Assembly (NCBI GenBank): GCA_000827205.1
Contig: KN832580.1
Span: 49,909 to 72,869, forward strand
DNA: 22,961 nt
Reading direction: 5' to 3'
Source of the DNA: Plicaturopsis crispa FD-325 SS-3
Lineage: Eukaryota; Basidiomycota; Agaricomycetes; Amylocorticiales; Amylocorticiaceae
Part shown: piece after piece, positions 15,280 through 22,961 of the stretch
Layout of the letters: every line of letters begins with the position of its first letter
How positions within the stretch are numbered: the stretch's first letter is position 1
Translations under genes and position numbers: made by a program
Notes under the pieces: generated by a model
What the model was told of the DNA's origin: nothing
Database searches by the model: none
What the model saw: the letters and a program-made list of their open reading frames with translations, nothing else

Positions 15280-18200
15280 CTAATCGTCCATCAAGTCCAT
15301 TAGAAGCTGTTGGTCCGAGATGTCGTCTGGATGGAGGCCGTGCATAACTGCGTCATCCTCTGGGTGATCACGTAGCTCTTCAGCGTCTTGTATCAGCTCG
15401 TTGTTCCAATATATAGAGGTCAGCGGAGTAATCCAGCTGAACTGCAACGTGCCTGCTTCGCCGCAAATATGACGGGCAGCATTGACAGAGTTACGCCGAT
15501 GCCAGTCAAATCGAAAGGCAGAGGTGAGGGGTGTCAGCCACCGTGCGCCCAGGAGGCGGACCGTCTCCAATCGCAATCGGTGCTGAAGCTGTTCGAGAAG
15601 GTGAATATCTATACATCGTGGAGGCCGAAAGTCAACATATACACTCAAAGTGCAAAAAGTAAACGTCTTTGAGGGAGTCGCACCGCAACCTCGAGGGCGC
15701 AAAGCTCACTCCCAAACCACCTGCACAGATTATCCGCTTCACGGCCAAGGCGGCGGCGTTCCTCCAAGCAACGGCGCGCGGATCCCTTTTCGGACGCATC
15801 CTCCAACCACCGAGGGGTATCTTGTGGTGACGTAGGAGTGACCCATACGTCTTGAAGTAGAAGAGGATCCTCGCGTATAATGGCAAGATTTGTTGAGAGA
15901 TCTGTCGGAATAGGGATGCCCCACTCGGGCTGTTGCATATCGCGAAGTATTTTGCAATACTTGTTGAATTTTCGAATGGCGGTCAGAAGCGCGGGCTTGC
16001 GCTTCGAAATCGATTTGCGCGTTTTCTGATGCATCTTGGTGCCTACAAGAACGATGGTCAGGAGATTCATGTCACGATCACTTCCACAACATACCAAGAG
16101 GATTGTTTCGGCCACCAACGGCCTGATCCAACCTATCCCATTCGAGAAAGCTTGCTATTGCACGATTCCTTATATTGATCTTGAGATCCCGTGCAAGTAA
16201 TAGTGTACGGACGGACGCGAAATCAATGCCTACAAGGTCAGGGTAGAGCTCTTCGACGTTGAGGGATGCATACAGGGTGTCGACACGCGTAAGTAGCTTG
16301 CGGTGGGCGGACTCGAGGGTATGAAGCACTGCAATAGACGCTTCGGATAAATCCCCTTCCTCCAGGTGAAGGCGTGCACACTTGAGGCACTTATCGAGGC
16401 CGTCAATTTCGGTCTGCAAAGTCAAGACCACATTGATGTCTTTTTTCAGCCATGCAGGAGCATCTACGACGTATGCATTAGCAGAAGATCCGTAGTGATG
16501 GATGAGTCCTTACGGGCACGAATCGAAAGCTGTGTCTTACGCTGTAGCTCCCATTGCTTCTGAAGTTCAAGAACTGGCACGCCGCACTCTTCTAAATCTT
16601 CTTGTGCTTGGTCGCCTTGTGCGGTCACACCCCGCCTGAGACGCCTGGAGATGAAGTCCCCGAGATCATCCCGTAAGTCTTCCCCAATCACATGAACCTG
16701 TCGATCTAGAAGCCATAGCCGACGCGACCTCTTGTGGTTCCAAACGGTGAGCTGAAATGGCTATAATCGATGGAAGAGCTGATTTACGCCGGAAGTCCGC
16801 GTGACCGCGATGAGTTTTCGCAGCCTTGACCACAGCCGTTCCACACCTTCCCCGTCCGTCAAGCCCAGTCCCTTCCGAAGACGGGGTTTATACACTAGCT
16901 GGCAGGCCCATTCATGGCCGTATGCGTGCATTGCAGAAGTTGCCCATGCCAGGCGCTCTGTCACAGCGGAGGGCAAGATATCATACTTACGAGGAAATCA
17001 GTCTGGTGTACATAGTAAATTCGCATTGGGACTCACGAGGTTGAGGCTCCGATCTACGACGCATCCAATGTCGTAGAAAACCGCCACCGTTGCTACCGGA
17101 GGCAAAAGGGACACGAAGTGCTCAACAAGCGACACCGCATATTTTTGCTGTTCACCTGGTGTGTCAATGTTAACGAGGAAAAGGGGAATGTCGTGGCGAC
17201 AGACAAGCGCCGCAACACCAGTGTCGTCGAACATCGTGTCGTTAGTTTTTGTACTGCCATCCGCAGCTTCATGGCCGTTCTCGCAGCCATCGAGTGCTTC
17301 GTCGGGGACCTTTGGGGGGACCTTTGGCTTGGGCTGAGATTTTCGGACCCGTGCGATGCGCTCGCCGACAGCATCGACTTCCTCTTTGGAGAGAAAGTAG
17401 TCAGCATCGAGGAACCACGGACTATCGCCTGCATTCCGGAGGTGGCGGTGGCTGAAATTTGCATCTACCGCGACGTGAACATCACCGCCGCTGAGATAGT
17501 CCAGTTAGCAAACAACGAAGCTTATGATAAGGAATACGACGGATACCTGTCAAAGGAGGATCCCCACGATGAGCCCGCAAAGCAAGCTCGGCAACGCTTC
17601 TGAAGAATGCGAGCACATTCTGTCCGTGGCTTTGAGTTAATCAAATCATCGGGGAGGGTATGAGCTGATGCTGGTTGCTCCGTTGAGTCAGATGTGGAGG
17701 TCGTACGAGGATCAACAGCCATGGGTTCGCCCTCGGCAGAGGCCGGTGCTCCTGTATTGCCAGAAGGAGCTGCTTGGAAAGAGGCGACGTGGGCTCGAGC
17801 GGCGTCGACTGCTGCCTCCACCGAACGTTCGATCTTGATGCGCAATGCGTCGTACCATTGAATGGCATATCCGAGACCGCGTCGGAACGGATGTCTGACA
17901 GGTTCACCCTGGATTCTTGTTAGATTGATTGCATGTCATAGAAAGAGTGCAAGGAATGCGTACCTTTTCGTTTAGCATCCGCCAACCCCTCCGTGCGTAG
18001 AAAGTCTTTAACGCGGCTGCCATCGCAGTAACAGCATCCCCAGAGCACTCGAAGAGTGCATAATAGAAGTCAAGCAAGGGTATCGAGACTGCAACGCGTG
18101 GCTGAGTGGGTGATGTTGGAAACATTCCGATAGATATGATGACCTCGGGCAAGGAAGTGCACATGCAATATTCAATCTCATGTGTCTCGTGATCTAAAGG

Positions 18201-18782
18201 AGTTAAACATGAGCGCACGCGCCGGAATTAAGGGAGGAACTACTCACGATCCCAATGCAGGCATAAGAGTCGCTGCTTTTGACGTGTACATGCAGGGATG
18301 TTGCATCCTCCTCTCGGTAGTGGCTTGAAGCTAGGAACGGGTTGGCCAGCCGCCGCCTTGCTGTAGGCGAGCAGTGGATTGACGAGTTGAGGAAGGAGTA
18401 GATGCCACTGTGCGTACAACCTGCGACCCTCATCGTTCGGAACTGTCCGTCGGTGTTGTTTAATTGGAAAAGCTGTGCTGGGATCGTCGACGTTCAATTC
18501 GTCTTCGGGAGTTTGGGGTTCAACAACGGCAGAGGGCGCAGATGTGTCCTCGACATCGTCTACGTCCATCCAGTCGCGTTCCGCATCTTCTACTGACCCA
18601 GGCTCCGACTGACGACCAATCGCATGGAGACGATCTAACTCACGACGCAGTGCGGCCACCCGTGTCGCCTTGCCTGGATTGACAGCTTTGTATGTATCCG
18701 GTTTGTTCGCTCTTCGACGCCGGGGGCTTGTAAATTGGTTAACTAGGCCCTTTCCTGCTGGCTGGCGGTCTCTTGAAGCCAT
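15280..18782 (-). CDS. KDZ-family transposase with CxC cysteine cluster (1023 aa, 9 exons)
   Basis: A cut-and-paste type transposase of the Kyakuja-Dileera-Zisupton superfamily, which is greatly expanded in mushroom genomes. Exons on the minus strand: 18248-18782, 17964-18193, 17547-17908, 17037-17490, 16788-16985, 16514-16730, 16095-16463, 15665-16042 and 15280-15608. All eight introns (50-56 bp) have GT/AG ends and phases that sum to 1024 codons without a stop. The N-terminal part is basic and acidic; the Cys cluster is C160, C165, C174, C188 and C190 (ending YCMC). The RNase H-like core shows D385 (VAVDANFSH), D516 (VFYDIGC) and E573 (TDGEGVERLW). A helical region (SARDLKINIRNRA-like, near 770) and HQKTRKSISKRKPALLTAI (near 795) follow, as in relatives. 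Length fits the family. The start is the first ATG after a leader intron. It looks functional. Confidence 0.9.
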
Positions 18783-19300
18783 GACTGCCTGGTAGCGCAC
18801 GATAGACAGGAAATCTGCAAATTGTGTGCTTAGTTAGTACACTCAAAGTCCGAGCCAATCCTCTGGTTTGAACTTACGGTGGGCTCCTCAGGCCCCGCTG
18901 TGACCCACGTGAGTCGTCCTCCTGCGGAGGTAAGCTTGGAAGGGGGTCTTCATCCGATAGGGCGGGTGTACTGGGCGAAGACGGTGAAGGCGGTCGGCGC
19001 GGGTACTTCTTCACCATCACTCTCGCCTGTTTACGAGAACAAACACAAAGTCAGTCGTATCCGAGATCACGAGGGATGTAGCCTTACCCATGACACGAAC
19101 GCGGCCTTTTCAGCCGCTGTACGTGTTTCCCGAGAGCGTTCCGTGAGGAGCACAGTCATAGTCGCGCCGCCAAGTCGGAGCACTAAACAGCTCCTCGCGA
19201 CGCCGTGTCGACTGCTTGGCTTTTCCCTTCTTGTTCCGAGTATCAACCTGCGGGCCTTTGTGCGTCCTGCGCTTGCCAACTACAACTAAGAGACTACATT
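18783..19300 (-). promoter_or_regulatory. Spliced leader or upstream exons of the KDZ gene
   Basis: Two well-formed introns precede the start codon: 18815-18877 (GTAAGT, branch TACTAAC, TTTGCAG) and 19027-19087 (GTAAGG, AACAG). The segment between them (18878-19026) is open in one frame (ARVMVKKYPRRPPSPSSPST), but that frame does not join the KDZ frame across the intron, and the frame that would join has a TGA. I read this as a 5' leader with introns, or as the broken end of an upstream gene. Confidence 0.4.
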
Positions 19301-19310
19301 TTTACAGCAT

Positions 19311-20140
19311 TTAGTTTGTATCCGAAGTGAGGGAAGCAGAGATTGATGGCGCACTCATCCCATGCGCGTCGCGGTCGGCACTGCACACCGTCAGCCTCCT
19401 TGTCAGCTCGGCCTTGTTGTAGTCCGAGTACGCGATGTGAATCCCCTTGCAGTACTCCCGCAGGGTCGTTCTCGACTGACCATCCCTACCAACGCGTCCT
19501 GTCAGCAAAACAACAACGAGTGGCCGGGTATGAACTCACAGAACGAGGTATGCAACCGTGTGCTTCCCATCATCTCCCACGGCTCTTGGGGATGGCAGTG
19601 TCTACCCCTCCGGTGGTCCTGCAAGTTTCGGAGAAATCCTGAAGAGCGCCGTGGGCGGACGGTTGGATGGCGATCCCATGTCGTGGTCTTGCGCGTACAT
19701 GTCGTCGGTCTCCATCTCAAATCCCCGCACCCACGCGCGTATACGTCGACCGTCCAGGATAAGAAGTCGAGCGCGTAGACATCGAGTACGAGGAGGGCAC
19801 CGAAGGTCAAGGTCAAGGCGGCGAGGGCGGCGAGGACGCGCAGGTCAGCGAGCTCGTTGGCGACGGTGCAGCAGAGCGACGGCGGGCAGGTGATCGAAAA
19901 CTGTCGGCCGTCGATGCCAAGGTTCGAGAGAGCAGCGGCGGCCCAGTCGATTTGCCTCCATGGATGCAAAACAGCAGCGACGAGCGTCCTGCAGCTGGGG
20001 TCTGAGCTGGTCAGCGAGCTGCGAGCGGGATCGGTAGATTCGAAACATCTGAGCCTTTTGTTTGGCCCGCTGTCTGCACTCAGTTCGGACTGTTTAGCCC
20101 AAAGCCGACGCTCACGTCCGGCGTCTTTATTATCGTTCAC
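19311..20140 (-). pseudogene. Unresolved coding-like stretch, possibly a decayed gene
   Basis: A 212-codon ORF (19502-20140) starts head to head with the Zn2Cys6 gene, the two ATGs being 46 bp apart. It reads DWAAAALSNLGIDGRQFSIT and CCTVANELADLRVLAALAAL. A second frame shows EMETDDMYAQDHDMGSPSNR. After an intron-like gap (GTGAGT to CTGACAG, about 19501-19543), REYCKGIHIAYSDYNKAELT and LTVCSADRDAHGM follow (19508-19311). The pieces look coding, but I found no splicing that joins them in frame. GRVGRDGQ resembles helicase motif VI by chance or descent; no other helicase motif is present. Either a broken gene or a gene whose introns I could not resolve. Confidence 0.35.
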
Positions 20141-20186
20141 TTCAGTTGAATATTTGCCTCTGCGTTGATTCTGGGATCAGGGCGCT

Positions 20187-21725
20187 ATGGAGTTCTATCT
20201 ATACCAAGGCAGCAGCCCGTATTACCACGGAGAGGGCACCAACTTTGCACAGCATGAGCAGTTCGTGTCAAGCCCGTATCAGTACCCCCTCCACCTCAAG
20301 CGCGCAGACGCGTTCATGGAGCCGTGCCACAATGGGGGGAAATCTAGAAACTACAGTAGCATGGCCGATCCAGTGAGTACAAGGATAATATGTTTCGACG
20401 GTCAATACTAACGCCTGCCTCGATGTAGAGCTTTGCGGCGCAGACCTTTGCGCTATTTTCCACGCCAGTGCTCATGAGTGAAGAGGACGCAGAATTCTAT
20501 CGCCTCTACAGTCAACCCGTGTACATCCCAGACAATGATCCTGCGGATGTCGAGGGGTTGGTCGACGATCAACATAACCAATTGCGATACGAGTTTCTGC
20601 TCTCGGAACGACGCGCCCATAATGATTTTAATACATCCCCGCCTCCCCCCGCCACTATCGACCATAGCTCCTCCTCCCTCACTCCCCAAAATCCACCAAT
20701 TCTGCAGCATGCCCCAGTCCATACGCCCTACGCCTCTGATGGGACACTGAACTCACAAGGGACTGCTTGGAACATCGAGGTAAAATGTCAACTCGGTCAC
20801 TATATGGGTCATATTCACTCATGACAGACCTGTCTTATGTCTTAGCCGTGTTGTCCGCCGGTCGCATGTCCCCCTGCTGTAGGCTGCAACGAGGAGACAA
20901 TCCCGATGCCCCCACACATGATCGTCGCATCCCAGCAGCGCAATGCGGAACAATGCGCCGAACACGCTGTTGACATACACGGAGAGCCTCTCATGGGCTC
21001 TCTACAGCTTCCGGAAGGGATGCAGAGGGTCCACTACCTGAATGCGGGAGGACCACTGCTAAGCCAGTTTGGCTGGGCAGCGTTCACCAGCAGTCTCGCC
21101 GACATGCGCCACGATCACCAGCAACCTATCAAGGCGGAGAACTGCGATCCCGCCGACGTCCACATCTCGGACAACAAGAATATGCTGCCCATGGCGGAAT
21201 GCTCGACAAGTCCGCGTGACCACCATGCCAGTCGGAACGGCAGGAAGTCGAAGTCTTCGCCCATGCGGCGCCCCAGCTGCAGCGCCTCGCCGCGCCATCT
21301 TTCGCCCCTTCCGCGGCTGCGGGTTCTCGTGAAGAAACCCATGCTCGCGTGCCTCTTTTGCCGGGGACGGAAGATTGCCTGCCGGCCACCTGCACCGGAG
21401 AGCAAGGACAAGAGCTGCAAGTAAGCCGTGTTTATCTTGTTTGTCCTTTTGAATATTGGCTGATCTGTGCGCTTGCGTGCACAGTCAGTGCCTGCGACGG
21501 AATCTTACGTGCGAGTATCCGAAAGAGTCCCGTCGCGGCATGCGGAAGCACAAGGAGGACAGCACCAAAGATGCCGTTAGCAAGGATGCTACAAACGATG
21601 CTACAAACGATGCCCCGTTATCACCCAATGCCGACGGCACCGCCTCTCTAGATCCTCCTTTATCTGATACCGCCGTTGCCTCTGATCCCCTCATCAGTGT
21701 TGACAAGGGCATCGGGAGTGGTTAG
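20187..21725 (+). CDS. Zn(II)2Cys6 fungal transcription regulator (450 aa, 4 exons)
   Basis: A nuclear DNA-binding regulator. Exons are 20187-20372, 20429-20779, 20846-21420 and 21485-21725; introns are 56, 66 and 64 bp with GT/AG ends and phases that keep one frame to TAG 21723-21725. Residues 348-380 form the binuclear zinc cluster, pattern C-x2-C-x6-C-x11-C-x2-C-x6-C (CLFCRGRKIAC, then CNQCLRRNLTC). A basic run (ESRRGMRKHK) follows it, and intron 3 splits the cluster after its fourth Cys. The cluster is near the C-terminus, a layout found in many basidiomycete members, whereas ascomycete members usually have it N-terminal. The first 340 residues are low-complexity and Tyr/Gln/Ser/Pro-rich with no fungal-specific middle domain. 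Targets cannot be told from sequence. The ATG fits: it precedes a long open exon, with a short gap to the divergent ORF. Confidence 0.88.
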
Positions 21726-22500
21726 GCGGTGCCTCGTCGTCTTGTTCTTCACTGTCAACTACACTGTCACCTACACTAGCTGGTATCACCGGTCGCTCCG
21801 GCTCCACCTTTCTTGCACTGGTCTCACTCATATATTCTTGGAACATTATCCCCTCCTGTTGATACTTTGCCCTCCCTACGCTTCGCCTATCTACCTGCTT
21901 TCCATCATTTGCACGTTCTCCACACCTAGCCTACTTACAGCCTCCTCCCCAGGCGACGTTCCGTGGGTGAGGGCTTCATCCAAGGACCGAGATCCCAATC
22001 CGGACTTACAACTTTGAAAACTAAATAATCCTCAAATAAAGGACTTAGCGATTACCTGATAGCATTTGAACCAAATGGAGAATGCCGCAAATTCAAACTC
22101 CTATCTCTTATTTCCCCTCACCCACTCCACGAAGGAGACCGATGAGACTACTGGGGATATTTCGGAAACTTTCCGAAACTCGAAAAATCCCTCCAGGCAT
22201 ATTTTAATAAATAACTGTCCAGGCTCTTGTACCTTATGCAGACCGTGAGTAGCTGCAATCCATGTAAGTTATTCCTTCAGGTGTTTTAGCTTGATAATGC
22301 TTCGAGGGATATGCTCAGGTCTTTCCCTTGAGGAGAATTAATATCAAATGTCCTTGAATGTCCCCGGGATGGATTGCTCTGGAGGTACTTATAGGGTTAT
22401 ATTACCTGAAGTGATTTCTGAGCTAAAAAGCGTGGACACCTTTGGGTGATATTCAGCCTTAACAGATATTTGTGTCGATTAGTCGATAGCGAGGGACAGT
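21726..22500. other. 3' flank of the regulator gene; no gene recognised
   Basis: Short open frames only (21676-22017 and 22066-22248), with no motif. Base composition turns AT-richer after about 22010. AATAAA-like and TAAATAA-like strings near 22020-22040 could serve transcript end formation for the regulator, but are too common to call. Confidence 0.5.
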
Positions 22501-22514
22501 AAAAAGATAATTAT

Positions 22515-22600
22515 ACGAGCGGGCGCGGTTCGAACGAGCGCCTACCAGTATACCAAGGACCATACACAATCCGCCGGGCGCCAAACCGCTAGACCATAGT
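22515..22600 (-). other. tRNA-like / Pol III promoter-like relic
   Basis: On the minus strand TGGTCTAGCGG (22586-22596) resembles an A box and GTTCGAACC (22527-22535) a B box, 50 bp apart. A TTTTT run (22501-22505) follows as a Pol III terminator would. I could not fold a full cloverleaf: the 5' acceptor strand does not pair and no good anticodon arm forms. It may be a degenerate tRNA or the head of a SINE. Confidence 0.25.
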
Positions 22601-22961
22601 GTCGAATGAAGTGGCCGGTTTCGCGATCATTATAATCTGTAATTTCTGCCAGGCATATGTGTAAGTCTTGAACCCAATTCAGGGCCAAAACCGGTCCACA
22701 AATATTGTGCACAAAATCACTCCATGGAAATTGATACATATCTAGCTGAATCTCAGTAAAGGTCAAAATCTATGAAGGCATTTTTGCATAAATGTGGCTT
22801 AAGACATTAATGAGATGTTTTAGATCAAGCTGGATAACCTTCATTTTCCCTCAAGGCAAAATGCACCTGAAACCACTAAATGGTTTTTACCAGGAAAAGG
22901 TGTGGAGCATTGGTCCTCCAGGGATTTACTGCACGATTTGGCTGAAGGGATCTTTCAACAA
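22601..22961. other. AT-rich terminal stretch, nothing recognised
   Basis: A 74-codon minus-strand ORF (22542-22766) overlaps the tRNA-like stretch and shows no motif. No repeat copy of this stretch was noticed elsewhere in the window. Confidence 0.5.

Noticed and set aside
15280-18782. KDZ gene as a pseudogene because its frames look scattered
   Set aside because: Every frame change coincides with a GT/AG intron of 50-56 bp and correct phase, so the scattered frames are exons.
18879-19289. 136-codon plus-strand ORF upstream of KDZ
   Set aside because: It overlaps minus-strand introns with canonical signals and shows no motif.
19311-19508. RecQ/DEAD helicase C-terminus from GRVGRDGQ
   Set aside because: Only one short motif-VI-like string is present and no other helicase motif is found nearby.
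13004-20140. Terminal inverted repeats of the KDZ element
   Set aside because: I looked for matching inverted ends on both sides of the transposase gene and found none by eye. A dot plot of 13-21 kb against its reverse complement would decide.

Overview
The window looks like nuclear DNA of a mushroom-forming basidiomycete (Agaricomycetes). The signs are many short introns of about 50-75 bp with GT/AG ends and CTRAY-type branch points, a KDZ-type DNA transposase with a CxC cysteine cluster, an Ulp1-like protease relic of the kind seen near such elements, a Zn(II)2Cys6 regulator, and a Ty1/Copia retrotransposon. Nothing looks bacterial or viral. Most of the window is mobile DNA and its wreckage. 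Family assignments were made by eye from motifs; no search was run.

Left part (1-6264). A decayed minus-strand gene of a large basidiomycete repeat-associated family is cut in two by a complete Copia element (543-5652). The Copia element has identical 349-bp LTRs, a 5-bp target duplication (GAGAC), an intact 1443-residue Gag-Pol ORF, a candidate primer-binding site and a polypurine tract. It inserted recently and could be active. Its host gene was probably already dead: it has an in-frame TGA, a frameshift and an internal collapse.

Middle (7203-14560). A second large minus-strand gene (about 7203-11457) is recognisable as blocks of coding sequence in shifting frames, with several plausible introns, and is called a pseudogene. 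A 240-codon plus-strand ORF (12244-12966) is open but unrecognised. Next, on the minus strand, is a broken Ulp1/C48-type cysteine protease gene (13004-14560). It has a frameshift, a 17-bp tandem duplication that copies a splice acceptor, and Phe where the catalytic Cys belongs. A 619-bp MITE-like element with 28-bp perfect terminal inverted repeats and TA ends splits it.

Right part (15051-22961). Five consecutive small hairpins with GAA or GAG triloops lie just past the stop codon of an apparently intact nine-exon KDZ transposase gene (15280-18782, minus, 1023 residues). The acidic residues expected for the RNase H-like core are present. Upstream of it is a leader with canonical introns and a poorly resolved minus-strand coding-like stretch. 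A four-exon Zn2Cys6 regulator (20187-21725, plus) is the one gene here that looks like an ordinary host gene. The last 1.2 kb is AT-richer and carries no gene I can support, only a tRNA-like/Pol III-like relic.

The genes do not form a pathway. The window reads as a nest of transposons in which KDZ, Copia and a MITE have landed in, or beside, older transposon-type genes.
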